Part shown: one piece after another, positions 1 through 10,641 of the stretch
Numbering within the stretch: position 1 is the first letter of the stretch
How the letters are laid out: every line of letters begins with the position of its first letter
Source of the DNA: Gymnopilus junonius
Lineage: Eukaryota > Basidiomycota > Agaricomycetes > Agaricales > Galerinaceae
Reading direction: 5' to 3'
NCBI GenBank assembly: GCA_015501075.1
Contig: JADNYJ010000105.1
Span: 78,348-142,347 of the forward strand
DNA: 64,000 nt
Notes under the pieces: model-generated
What the model saw: only the letters and a program-made list of their open reading frames with translations
Databases searched by the model: none
Told to the model about the DNA's origin: nothing
Program-made: the position numbers and the translations under genes

Positions 1-217
1 GAGGCACGACGACGCGAAAGAACAAGAAGGGGGGAGAAGAAACCGGGGAAAGGTAAAAAGAAATTTGAAGGATAAGTAGCGATTAGTAACCAGCCTTGAA
101 AAAAGCCCCATTGCTCTTTCGCTCCCTCTAATCCATGTGCGCGTTAGACTTCACCACATCCTTGATTAGAATCCCTCCTGCAAGCACACCACCTCCTCTG
201 GCGACTGATCAAATCTT
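1..217. other. 3' flank of beta-NAC, no gene seen
   Basis: This stretch lies downstream of the minus-strand beta-NAC stop codon. It contains A-rich and then CT-rich sequence and no reading frame I would defend. It probably holds the 3' UTR of beta-NAC and the edge of a neighbouring gene outside the window. Confidence 0.5.
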
Positions 218-977
218 TCAATCAAGGCTGGCTTTGGCTTCAGCATCGACGTCAAAGTTCTCCACGAGATCGGGGACGTCATCATCATCTTCCTCAGCGG
301 CATCGCCTGCTTGTTGTCTCTGTTGGCCTTGTTGGATGGCTTGGTATGACTCAGCGAGTTTGCGCAGTGATGCCAGTGAGTCAGGACCGAGTTGGTTAAG
401 AATTCCGGGAACGAGTTCTGTGAGCTCCTTCACGTGTCCAGTGCCGTAGATGGCGAAGGTGTTTGCTGAAATAGCAGCGTGCACTGAGAAAAAGAAGATG
501 ATGTTGATCAGTGAAAGCTCTTGCTGTGCTTTGACGCGGTAAACGGAGACACGCGCGATGAGTGTCATCGACATTTATGGAATAAGCGACTCTCTCAAAG
601 TGTGACTAGTCGATCGCGGTTTTCAAGATCAAACAAAGCTCAGAACGCTCACCCTTTGGTGCAGTGAAGTGAAGCACATTTCCATCTTCCCTGAACATGT
701 TAACCTCCTCGACTCCAGGAATCGGCTGTACATTCAACTTTTTGAGGGCGCCTTGAAGCTTTTTGTCATCCTGAGCCCCTGAGGGCTTGGTTTTCCGCAC
801 AATTTTTCGGCGCACGGTCCCCTTTCCACCTGAAATGCACAAAAGATCGCGAAAAGAGAGTCCGGAATGAGTACTCCAATACAGACGCGGCATTTTGCCT
901 GCCGTGAATAGTCATGACTCACCGATCCTGTTAGCCGCCGCTGCAGCCTGAAGTTTCGCCAATTTTGCGGGGTCCAT
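218..977 (-). CDS. EGD1: Nascent polypeptide-associated complex subunit beta (BTF3-like)
   Basis: Beta-NAC pairs with alpha-NAC at the ribosome exit tunnel and shields emerging chains. Three exons join in frame: 977-923, 829-653 and 483-218, giving 165 aa. The start [20 protein letters not shown] is the canonical basic, ribosome-binding N-terminus and leads into GKGTVRRK. The NAC domain follows (about residues 40-105), with [18 protein letters not shown] and then [12 protein letters not shown] SANTFAIYG across the last intron. The tail is acidic and ends near VPDLVENFD, the usual BTF3 ending. Longer upstream ORFs were rejected because this start fits the family exactly. The gene is divergent from the GNAT gene at 1575. 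Confidence 0.95.
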
Positions 978-1574
978 GGTAGTGTAGGTCGTGGATGGTG
1001 GGGGCGTAACCTCTAGGGAAAGCAAAAGGTTATGGCCGTTGTCGGTGATGATGAGTACGAAAAGTACAATAAGGTTCAGAGATAAACATATGCATACAAT
1101 ACATTTTAAATTCAGCCACCGCCGCTTAGAACCTTGCACTGTAAAGAAATAATAACTCTTTGCCGTCTTTGCTCATTACGAGATGATTAGAAGCTACGTA
1201 CGTATATTAGAGAGAATGGGCAAAAGCTCTATTGCTGCTTCTAGTGCAGGAGGTATGTTGTGATTAATCTCTCGTTAAGTACGACGAAAATCGCCGCAGA
1301 ATTTTAATTCAACTTGACGTGAATTTAGACATCCTTTTTTATATATCTCACTACTTTCTTGAAGAAATGTTGACTGACCCTTGAGCTTGAGGCCTGAGCT
1401 GACTACCCTATATTAATCTCTTACGATTAGACTTCATCGCTATATCTATGTTCAAACTTTATTCTTTAAGTAAAATCTTTCTTTTAGAATTCCTTCCTAC
1501 CCATCACATGACTGTAGCATTCATAACCGCGTCTTTAGTCGGATTTTGATGCTAACCAGTAGCCTAAGATTCAA
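978..1574. promoter_or_regulatory. Divergent intergenic region between beta-NAC and GNAT gene
   Basis: About 600 bp separate the start codons of beta-NAC (minus) and the acetyltransferase (plus). No ORF of note is present. The position implies it holds promoters for both genes; I see no specific motif I can name. Confidence 0.5.
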
Positions 1575-2584
1575 ATGGCTCCCAATTTTCATGTTAGAGA
1601 GGCAACCCCAGACGATGTGGTAAGTAATAGAAAGATATGTCATTCGAAATTTCGATTTATTCCGATTTTCTCACATTTCGTGGTTCTTCAGGACATCATC
1701 CTCCAACTGATCATCGATCTTGTAAGTATACCGCATATCGTGATTGCGGCGCACCTCAAATGAAAGTTGGGGTCAAGCGAAATTAAAACCTTTTATAGGC
1801 AACATATGAAAAGGAGCCCGAATCGGTTAAGGCCACACCTGAGCTCGTACGCAGAGTCACCAATTCCCTCGGAAAACTTAATCTGATCAAGGGAGCTATT
1901 AGCTGCGCAAAAACCTGTTTGAAACGCCTTATGCACATGCTCTCCTTGCGTTCACCGGAACCGCTGAGTGTGCAACCGATCGCGAGCCTGTTGGACTAGC
2001 TTTATATTTCTTCAACTATTCGACGTGGACAGGCAGACCAGGGTTATATGTAAGTTTATCACTCCTGACTCACTGCAACCTGGTCGACACGACGTCACTA
2101 GGAGTCAATTCCTCCGCGTTTCGTTCAATTTTGTATCTTTTTCTCCGCATGCTGACGTTTGTTGTATGACCCAAGCTCGAAGATCTGTACGTTAAGCCTG
2201 AATACAGGTCGTTAGGAATCGGCAAAGCTTTCTTCGGCCAGCTAGGAAAGATCGCGCAGGAGAAGGTAAACCTTCCCTTGAACTTTGACAAGTCCCTCCA
2301 CATACACATCCGAGGGGGAAATCCTATTCAATGTCACTGACTTCCTTATTTTTTTCCACGTGCAAAGAATTGTGCAAGGCTCGACTGGTCCGTCCTCAAG
2401 GTGAGTTTATTCGACATCAGGAGATTGATTGGATGATTCTGATACATTTTCCTTCATGGCAACGTAGTGGAATCAACCTTCTATCGATTTTTACGAGAAA
2501 CGGCTTGGTGCGAAGCCCATGTCTGAATGGATGGGCATGAGGTTAGAGGAAGAAGGCATCGACAGTCTCAAGAAGTTTCTGTAA
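1575..2584 (+). CDS. GNAT N-acetyltransferase, spermidine/thialysine type (SSAT-like)
   Basis: Seven exons join in frame: 1575-1619, 1692-1721, 1799-1846, 1903-2049, 2176-2265, 2368-2400 and 2468-2584, giving 169 aa. The protein shows the GNAT fold signatures of SSAT/SAT2: the N-terminus FHVREATPDDV, the motif YAHALLAFTGTAE, then LEDLYVKPEYRSLGIGKAFF, which contains the acetyl-CoA pyrophosphate-binding R/Q-x-x-G-x-G/A loop (here RSLGIG). It ends with NQPSIDFYEKRLGA, where the Tyr is the usual catalytic acid. The family acetylates small amines such as spermidine, spermine or thialysine, and I cannot choose between them. Length matches SSAT (about 170 aa). Confidence 0.93.
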
Positions 2585-2787
2585 ATAATAATCGAACGGC
2601 AAAGTCAGGAGTGAACTGGAAACGAAGGATAGATGTGGAAATACAATCGATACCCGTAAATTAAGATATTTTCAAGTGTATCAAGGTACCCAGCATCCCT
2701 TACAGCAGCTTACTCAATCACTGGAACGTTATCGTCGGGTTTCCGCTTTGTATGTGGTATGTACACTCTATAAGCAAAAAATTATCA

Positions 2788-3619
2788 TTAAACACCGTCG
2801 TAACTGGCACCACCGGCCTATGAAAAAGTAGTTGCGTCAGATTCTCATTCCTAATGCATGGGTCAGAAGAACCAACCTTCCGCAGCCGCACAATAATAGG
2901 ATCCTCGTTGAGGTCGTCTTTCTCTCGGGCGGCGACTTCAATCGAGTAAACTCGTAAGACGTTCTTGACGTCGGCAGAATGCACGGAGATCTATGAGGAG
3001 TACAGCAATGTCAATAGTCTGCGGGTTCTGTGAGGATCGTGGTGGGAACCCCGCACGGGGAATGAGAGGTATGCGGGATGTCGCACGACCAAAAAAGATT
3101 GCAGATTGACCTTTGCTTTCCTCATCACCTTGCAACTCGGTCCTATCCATACCTGTTACGGAAGACAACGTATAACATTCAACTCATAAGTAAGCGATGC
3201 GAATCTACTGCTAATAGTAAATTTGACACGGACCACAAGTATAAACTTCTCGCGCGTCGACTCCTTGTCGTTAGAATAGGAGACGCGGGCGTAGGCATAC
3301 GAAGCCTTCGAATCGTCCAGCGCTTCCTTGAGCTCGGACAGACCTCCTGAACCCGTTGCTGTTAGCTTCAGCTTGTCGGATCGGTCGGACTCGTAATCGA
3401 GCAGAAGCCAATTCGTCTCGGTCTTGTCGCTACGGACATCCTGATAGGCTAAACAAGTAAACAGTCAGATTCACGATAAAAAGCTTTTTTATAGGCCGCC
3501 GAAGCATACGATCGTGGGCGCCAATGTTTGGCAGGAAACTAAGGGGCGATGAATGGGAAAAGATTGGGGTACAGATGTGACAGACCTTGATCTATGCTTG
3601 CATCCGAGACGTCAGCCAT
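2788..3619 (-). CDS. Coactosin, ADF-homology actin-filament-binding protein
   Basis: Five exons: 3619-3586, 3448-3234, 3152-3111, 2990-2877 and 2817-2788, giving 144 aa (animal coactosin-like protein is about 142). A single ADF-H domain fills the protein. Recognisable segments are AYQDVRSDKTETNWLLLDYE near the start, the actin-binding helix region REKFILVVWIGPSCKVMRKA, and the coactosin-specific end LRKAGGASYDGV, which separates it from cofilin. It should bind F-actin in the cytosol. The second donor is a weak GTCCGT; ending the exon there restores the exact family spacing. It is divergent from the Rrg9-like gene. Confidence 0.93.
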
Positions 3620-3832
3620 CTGGATCCTTTCTTTCCAAGGGTATTCAGAGTCCTAAAGCGAAATAGAAAAGAAAGAAAGAGAAAGAGAGAGGGTATGTTT
3701 GATAGTAACTGGTATAACTGGGACCGTAAAGGAAATTTCAAATACTCTGCACATCGGGTGTCACCGATCACATGATCTCAATGAACGCAGCGAAAATTCC
3801 AATCACTTTGCACCCTTTCTCCTTCTTCCAAT
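3620..3832. promoter_or_regulatory. Short divergent promoter, coactosin / Rrg9-like
   Basis: Only about 210 bp lie between the coactosin start (minus) and the probable Rrg9-like start (plus). It contains an AG-rich run near 3665-3690. A shared bidirectional promoter is inferred from position alone. Confidence 0.45.
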
Positions 3833-4511
3833 ATGGCATCTTGGCTACGGCTTGCAGGAATTCACCATACATGCATAAGCGCCGTCTTCTAGGTACTACA
3901 CTGCCGAAACCCCGTTTCAGAAGGCTACCAACAAGTGGAATCTCCAAGGGATTCCTAAACCTAGGTCAATTCTTGAGGATGATGACGCCGTCATAGACCT
4001 GTCAGAAGACAACGAGGCCGTCGATGGGCGCAATCCAAATGCGGCTCCAATTCATCTCCGTAAACCCTCTGGAAAGCCCACTCCACACGAATACAAAGCG
4101 CATCGGGAAGCTATGCGCAAGACCTTCCCAGAAGGATGGTCACCTCCGCGCAAGCTTTCCCGCGAGGCCATGGACGCCCTTCGCCAGCTCAATCGCATAG
4201 ATCCAGAGAATTTCACTACCGCTCTTCTAGCCGACAAGTTCAAAATCAGCCCAGAGGCAGTTCGGCGGATTTTGAAGAGCAAATGGGAGCCTACTGCCGA
4301 GAAGCGAACAAAGCTGGCGATCAAGGAGAGAGAAAAGAAACTTGCATTCATGGAGCAAAGAAGGGCCAAGGAAGAGGTTGAGACTGTCAACTTGCGGGAG
4401 TTGCAGAAGATGCTCCTCAGGGATCGATATATCGAACGGAAGGACGGCTCGGATCCGCCAGACAAGCACCATCGTGGCCTAGGGCTCAGAGACACTTTTG
4501 AATTTCAATGA
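3833..4511 (+). CDS. Rrg9/neugrin-like mitochondrial protein; 5' frame unresolved
   Basis: The open frame from about 3893 to the TGA at 4509-4511 encodes the conserved Rrg9/neugrin block: KLSREAMDALRQL, then LLADKFKISPEAVRRILKSK and WEPTAEKRTKLAIKEREKK. Rrg9 is needed for respiratory growth and mitochondrial genome maintenance in yeast; neugrin supports mitochondrial rRNA. An ATG at 3833 gives a plausible targeting peptide, MASWLRLAGIHHTC, but that frame hits TAG at 3890-3892, one base out of register with the conserved frame. No GT donor lies between to make an intron. Either one base is extra near 3885-3892 or the true first exon lies upstream. Family call is secure, start is not. Confidence 0.8.
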
Positions 4512-5125
4512 TCTCGGGACTACCTTTTCCAGGGTAATGCGCCTCGCTTCCGCACATATTGACAACCCGTCCGCGAATCAGTCGTTTGCGATCCAATATC
4601 ACGAAGGTGTAAGTGGTGATATTACGTAGATCCCTCCTACTTGCAATCGTCCCGTCCCGACGTCAGGACCCCGAGCTCCATAGATTCAAAGCAAAAGATT
4701 GGCGGAGCAATTAGACAATGATTATTGGGATATTAATATTGAATTATCGCTCCTCTAACTAAATACAGCAGTACATACGGAGACGAAGTAAATTAGTTTC
4801 TATCTGTTTCATGGGTACGACTACATCGGTTACCCAGCCTTTTCAATCGACGTACTGCTAGGGATACATATACCATATGATTGTTATGCATACCCCAGTG
4901 CGAGGCGAGGTATAACTATCAGAATATCTAACCATTCCCATCCAATTGGCCCTGTTGCAAGATAATACATTGCGGTAATATTTAATGATGGTGGATAATA
5001 AAACCATCGAAGGAAAAGAGATCAAAAAGAACAAAAGTTAATAAAAAGAGAGAAAGGGACTCGCAAAAATACGAATAAATCAAAGATAATTGCTCCAAGA
5101 TGCAATAAAAATTGTCCAATTTCGT
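4512..5125. other. Convergent intergenic stretch, no gene seen
   Basis: AT-rich sequence between the plus-strand Rrg9-like stop and the minus-strand P450 stop. Short ORFs here look like chance. It presumably carries the two 3' UTRs. Confidence 0.5.
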
Positions 5126-7171
5126 TTAGAGTTGCGCTGACGTTCTTTCGTACTTGAGTTGGAAAGAACCGGCTGGAGGTCGGCAGAGCAGGATGTCGTT
5201 CCAATTGGGGACAGGTAAGGGGTTAGATGGCTCGCCATGTCGATCCACAACAGAATGTCGAAAGCCGAGAACAAGCATGGCAGTAACCAGTTTCAGCTCG
5301 ACTTTGGCAAGACGTGTACCAAGACAGATGGTCTTTCCTGTCGACAATTAAATCTATTAGATTTACCCAAAGCCGCAAACAGCGCAGAACATATAAAAAA
5401 GGCACACTTACCACTTCCCCATCCAACGTAGCCAAACGGAACATGATTGACCTCTTTCCTGCCCGGATCAAATTTCCATGGATCGGGGTAGAGCTCGGGA
5501 TCAAGATGGACGTCACTAAAGGGATAGATAATGTAGGCACCCGTAGGTATTATTTTGTTGTTAATATATAGTTCAGGTCCGAGGTTCCGCCTCATAGCAG
5601 TATGAGGTTGGGCGACTCGTGTTGTCTCGCGTATGAGAGCGTCCAAGACGGGAGTTTCATTCTCCCAAACCTCTAGCGGAATGGTGCTAAGTCGTGCTGC
5701 AAAAGATGATGACGAAGACGGTGATGATGAAGGACCATAGAAAGGTGACGCCGGCGCCTCTTTTGTTGGAGAGCATTCGGGTGAATAAGACCTTGATTCA
5801 AGGAGCGATTCGACCTCTGTAACAGCCTTTGCTCGCCACTCTGGGTGACCCCCGAGGTAAGTCATGAGCCATGACGCTATTTGAAAATATCCCGGAGTCA
5901 GAAAAACTGAAAACTCAGATAGCTCGGCGAAGGCGTGGTACTAACCTGTCGTTCCAGTAGCTCTGGCCCCGGCAATCAACAGTCCCATGATGAACTGCAC
6001 ATGGAATTATATCAGTCGAATCCAATGGTGGGAAAGCCGCCGATGGGATTGTAGGAACTTACCCCCACGACCACAAGTTTCTCGTCCCCAGAATCTAAAA
6101 GCATCTGAAGAGTGTCATTTCGCGAAATCCCGCTGCTTTCTCTGGCGTTGATGGCTTTGATGACGATTTCATAAATTTCTTTTGTCGCCCAAAGTTTCTT
6201 GATCATTGCGGGTGTGGGAAGCCATGGGAGAAGAACAGTAGCTGGCGTTGTTCCAGTGTCCAGCGTATCATAAAGTACCTTGAGGCGTGCGACGAGAGCT
6301 GGATCATCGGAAATTTCAACGCAGGACAAACTGCGGATGGTTAATTGAAAGAGCACCTGCGATATTACAGAGGTAAGCACTCAAGCCATGGGAATGAAAA
6401 GCGATAATAAAAAATCAAGCAAGACACGCTGACCTCGTAGACTTTATCGAAAGGATCAAATTTCCCTGACTGACCCCAACCCTCCATCATTTTTTGAATG
6501 TCGTTCAGCAGATACGGAATTACTAGTGGTCGGACGAGTAAGTCAGTAACAATCGCCGACAATCAATGGGGCGGGGTACGTACGCGATGACAGAGGCGCG
6601 TTCCTCTGGACATTAGCGAGGCGTTTGTGGATGAGCGCTATCCTCCGCGTTTGCAGGTCGGACGTCACTCCCTTCACCATGGGAATCTGGGAACGACGAA
6701 AGGGTTTAATACCAGAAGGCGGGAAACTAGGAACATAAATACTTACAGCTCCAGAGAGAATTTTGAACCCTTCCGTCAGATCCAGGCCTTTGGCAGTGAA
6801 GAAAATCTGTCGCGCGTTCTCGCCGGAAACAACAACGACGGTGTTCTGGAAAAAGAAGACAATTATTATTATTCATGCTCGTATAATAAACGAAGCTCCC
6901 AACATACCCGCAATAATTTGAATTGAAAGACATTTTGGCCAGTGGCATGAAATCCCCAGTTGAGAAAATCGTGTCGTCTGCGAAAGAAAGGAATGATGTG
7001 GAAGAGAGAAAGGCCAGGTAAAAATTTGGGGGCATCAACGCCTTCTTTCTCCAATGAAGAGGTAATGAAGACGATCACGAGAAAAACCATGACGGCGATA
7101 GTGAATTGAGTTGAGAACCCCGCGGAGAGAAAGGCATTGGCCGCAGCTTGCAAGCCAACAGTGTAAGGCAT
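5126..7171 (-). CDS. Cytochrome P450 monooxygenase
   Basis: Eight exons: 7171-6908, 6845-6747, 6686-6584, 6522-6434, 6356-6063, 5994-5946, 5876-5412 and 5337-5126, giving 524 aa. The N-terminus has one membrane anchor (FTIAVMVFLVIVFITSSL), so it should sit on the ER. Helix K motif ETTR is at 383-386, a PERF-like PWKFDPGR follows, and the haem loop FGYVGWGSGKTICLG puts the ligand Cys at 459. The helix I stretch (284-300) reads AGARATGTTASW and lacks the usual acid before Thr. A Ser-rich insert (about 345-358) precedes helix K. The haem loop style (WGSGKTICLGTRLAKVE) is common in mushroom P450s of unknown substrate. No biosynthetic neighbours are present. Confidence 0.92.
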
Positions 7172-8446
7172 AGCAGGGAAGAGATGATGGAAACGAGGAT
7201 AAAATTCGGGAAGGGAAGTCCTCGAACGCGTGAGCGAACTATTATACGTATGTTTAGGTCCAACCGGGGTGTAATCGACAAGAATCGAAGAGCGTCATTT
7301 TATACCCCTGGAGGAGTAAGGCATGCAAACCGGAGGAATAGGAAAATCATGGATTGTCAGCGCCGAGCGGTCTCCGGCAAAGCATGCATCTCAATCTCAT
7401 TTCTCATTTCGGTCATGGCAAGCTTTTACGGAAGCGGGATCGAACGAAAGTCTTGTTGCCAATCGGGCAAGGGGTCGAGAATCGTGCGGCGTCCTGAACC
7501 TAGCGTTTTCTTTTTTTTTTCTATTTATCTTTGTGAGATCTGAGTATTTTTTTCGAAAAATGGTCGGCCCCGAAACGAACGCGACTTGGTCACACCTACG
7601 GGAAAAAGCGTCTCAAGCCAGATGCTTCTTCTACACGTGCTGTCTTCAGTGCTTCTGCCAAAAGAGCTCACGCCAAAAGGCACCCATAAGACTGCGTACT
7701 GTCCCAACCGGTTGCAGCCAAGTGTGTGCGTTTCACTCGCCTTCTGGTATTTTACTGTCCCTCACTTGTGGAACGATAGTTTTTGGGTAAAATACGCTTA
7801 GACCCTGGGCACGCTGTCGCCTGTTTGTGACATTATTTTTTCTACGTTTGCTGGCGGTCTCTGGCGATAGTTGACCCTTAACTGTTTCCGCGAACGGCAA
7901 ACTTACCAACTGGGATTCAGATCCCGATTGCCAGATCTCTCCCGATCTACACAAACTCTCCCTTGTTGTGGTGAGCACTTGGTCAATTCATTCATCACCT
8001 GAAAATGGAATTTCGGTCAACAGAAACAAAAATCGCGGATCCCACGTCGCACGGCACCTTTGTTTTCAATACATTGTGGTCCGGCTTTGCGTGTCAATTA
8101 ATCGGTCTGGAAGGGTACACGGAGCATGGTTTTTGGTGAAAAAGCAGGTTCGTGAGAGAAACGCGCCGGTCACAGGACTCCACATGAAGGGGAGGCCAAA
8201 AGTTCGGAGTTTCAACATGCATCCTCGATTTTCTACCAAATGGAACATGCAAGAGTAGGGGTAAATATCGACTGTGACCCTTCTAAAACGAAACCTGGAG
8301 TAAGGCACCGAAGAGTCAACGAAACGCACCTGAAAGGAAAAAGAAGGCGCCAGGTACAACACTTACTATGGTCATGCATGTCGAGATATGAGATCAGAGT
8401 TCTTTCCAGGTAGAAGAATTCCTTATCCAGGTATCTTTGTACACGA
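7172..8446. other. 1.27 kb intergenic stretch, no gene recognised
   Basis: It lies upstream of the P450 and downstream of the PAQR gene. Several overlapping short ORFs exist on both strands, none with family resemblance or splice-joined continuity. It probably contains the P450 promoter. Confidence 0.5.
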
Positions 8447-9791
8447 TTAACCACAAAGTGGTTGCGAAAGTCGGTAGCGCAAGCACACCAACACGCCCTT
8501 GTAGTGAGCTAAAGCTGCGAGAACTACGCAAAAGTGGAAAATTTGGTGGGAAGCGAGGAATAAATCGAAACGGCCTGGTGCAAAGCGTTCCGGAATGCGA
8601 TTAGCACTAGGGTAAAATGAAATGACGCAACAGGTCAGTGAGGAACACCATTAATAAGACGGAGAAGATCATGGCGCGGAGATCCTGGGGAAATGAAACG
8701 AATGCCACATACTACAGCAATGCGCCACCAATGTAAAGCGCGCCTGAAGTGAGCAACCAGTTGACTCCCATTTCGGAAATGAGTTCCTGGAAACCATGCG
8801 TCAGAATTAGATGGGTGACTGGTACGATTGCGCATAGCCCGAGGGCGATGAAAACTGTCGTGCGGGCTCCTCTGTGGGTCGGCTTAGCGTACTCCGGATC
8901 GAGGACGATAAATGCCGCTCCTGGATAACATTGTGGTAACCATGGTGATCAGCAGGAAAAGGCGATCATGATCAAAATATGACATACCTATGCCAGCCAA
9001 TGTCATTGCCGTGAGATAGAGTTTTTGAGTGTTGGAATGGCAAAAGAAGCCATAATAGATCGACGGAATAAATGACCCAACAATGAGAATAATGATACCA
9101 GAGTAGTCAAAGGCGTGACAATGTGAGGCGACCTGCAAAAACAGGTCGACTTAGCAGAACGGAACACGAGATATGACAAACATGCCGCTTCCGAGTGACA
9201 AGTAGCTGTATGGTAGAAAGCGCTGGCCGCGAGGCACAAGATTGCGGAGAACAAAAAAATAACAATGGCAACAGCATCCTTCCATGACATAAGTTCATGC
9301 AACTCGACCAAAGTAGGATAGAAGGTTGCCAAAATGTAGACAAACAGGGCAGCGCCCCATAGATGGCTGTGGATGTTCACTGGCAAAAGTCCGTGTTACA
9401 AAAAAAAAACAGGAGAGGCGATACAGGAAAAGACCTGTTTCGTTGTGCAAATCTATCACGGTTGGATGTAAGAGGCGGCGTAGCCGTCAGAAAAAAGGAA
9501 AGCCGAACGTACATGCAATGACGGAGGTGAAGCAACCACGCCAGCTGTTCTGTGGACTGCATTCATGGTTTCAGCGACTGAATTTCAAAAAGACCGGAGA
9601 CGTGAAACCCACCGTCTATAGCCAGAAACGATGTACTCGTTGTCACGCTGCCAATCCTCGAGGTCATCCCACTGTATGGTAAAAGACTTGACTTTTGCTT
9701 CGCCGCTGGTTGCATCGATGCTGAGCTCAGTAACAGTCTCGACTGGACCTTTAACGCTCCGCCGAGTGACAGCGCCTTGCCGGGATTGCAT
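8447..9791 (-). CDS. PAQR/Izh family seven-TM receptor-like protein (AdipoR/haemolysin-III related)
   Basis: Seven exons: 9791-9613, 9556-9513, 9452-9435, 9379-9186, 9132-8988, 8920-8713 and 8606-8447, giving 315 aa. After a cytosolic N-terminal part come NSWRGCFTSV, LHNETVNIHSHLWGA, the first zinc-binding motif SAFYHTATCH, the DYSG membrane segment, and the C-terminal ERFAPGRFD...ASHQIFH block with the two further zinc-site His residues. These are the PAQR hallmarks. Yeast relatives (Izh1-4) link to zinc and sterol homeostasis; human AdipoR has ceramidase activity. Exon 3 is only 18 nt, and the intron after exon 4 uses a GC donor (GCATGT). Confidence 0.93.
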
Positions 9792-9879
9792 GGAGGAATA
9801 AAAAATGCCGGGTAACAGAAGGAAGTGAAAGAGAATCCGCGGATGTCACTGACATTTCTTTGGGGAAGTTAGCATGCGT

Positions 9880-10640
9880 TCAAGTTGAACCCGATTGTTG
9901 ACTACTGATTACGTAATCAATAGCTTTATTTTTACGCAGCTCAACGCCCAGCTTCGCAAGCTTTTGGACCAGTGCCTTGGGGTAATAACATTATGGTATG
10001 GGGTCAGTTGGACATAAGTCGGATCGAATGGCCGAACGTCATAATTACGACTTGAAAAATACACTTACCACATCGAATAAACTCTCAATTGCCTCGCCTG
10101 AAAGAGTCGGCACTGGACAATTTATCAAATAGGGTCCAAAAAGAATTCCAAACCATGAAACCGAGTTAGTGCGCGACAGTGACGCATGGTCATTACGAAA
10201 GTCCTGTAAATCTAGAAGGTATCGAAATAGCACTGGCCGGGACGGTCAAGTCGGCGAGGTTGAAAGACAAGGTGGACAAGACATGCATATAATTAGATCC
10301 TGGCATATCCATGGCACACGCGTACCATGTTTCCAGAAGACTTTTCTCTTCCTTTCTCACTGCGATCAAGAGTCCGTTCACAGTAGAGAAAATCATAGAA
10401 AGAGTAAGTTTGACAGGCATTAGGGACATAACCGAAAGAAGTTTTGAGAAAGACGGTACCGAGCCGCTGCACGGGGGATGTGAAAGTTGACGCGTCTATT
10501 CCGGACCATCTAAAACACAAGCAGTACGTAGGCCGAATGTCCTCAGTGGTATTTGGTATACCAGATAGCGATATCCTAGGAAGTTGAATGACTCTGGGTA
10601 CGAGACTAGAATGACATAGTTTTTACGAAGAGCGACGGCA
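9880..10640 (-). pseudogene. RhoGAP-like coding stretch, frame unresolved
   Basis: Coding-like segments occur in different frames and cannot be joined by ordinary introns. One contains RKEEKSLLETWYACAMDMPG followed by SNYMHVLSTLSFNLADL. The next frame carries LFRYLLDLQ and SVSWFGILFGPYLI, the FGP-L-hydrophobic motif reminiscent of the end of a RhoGAP domain. A last exon after a GTAAGT...AG intron ends in VELRKNKAIDYVISS and a stop at 9880. I see no arginine-finger region. It may be a frame-broken RhoGAP gene, a gene with splice sites I missed, or chance. Confidence 0.3.
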
Positions 10641-10641
10641 G

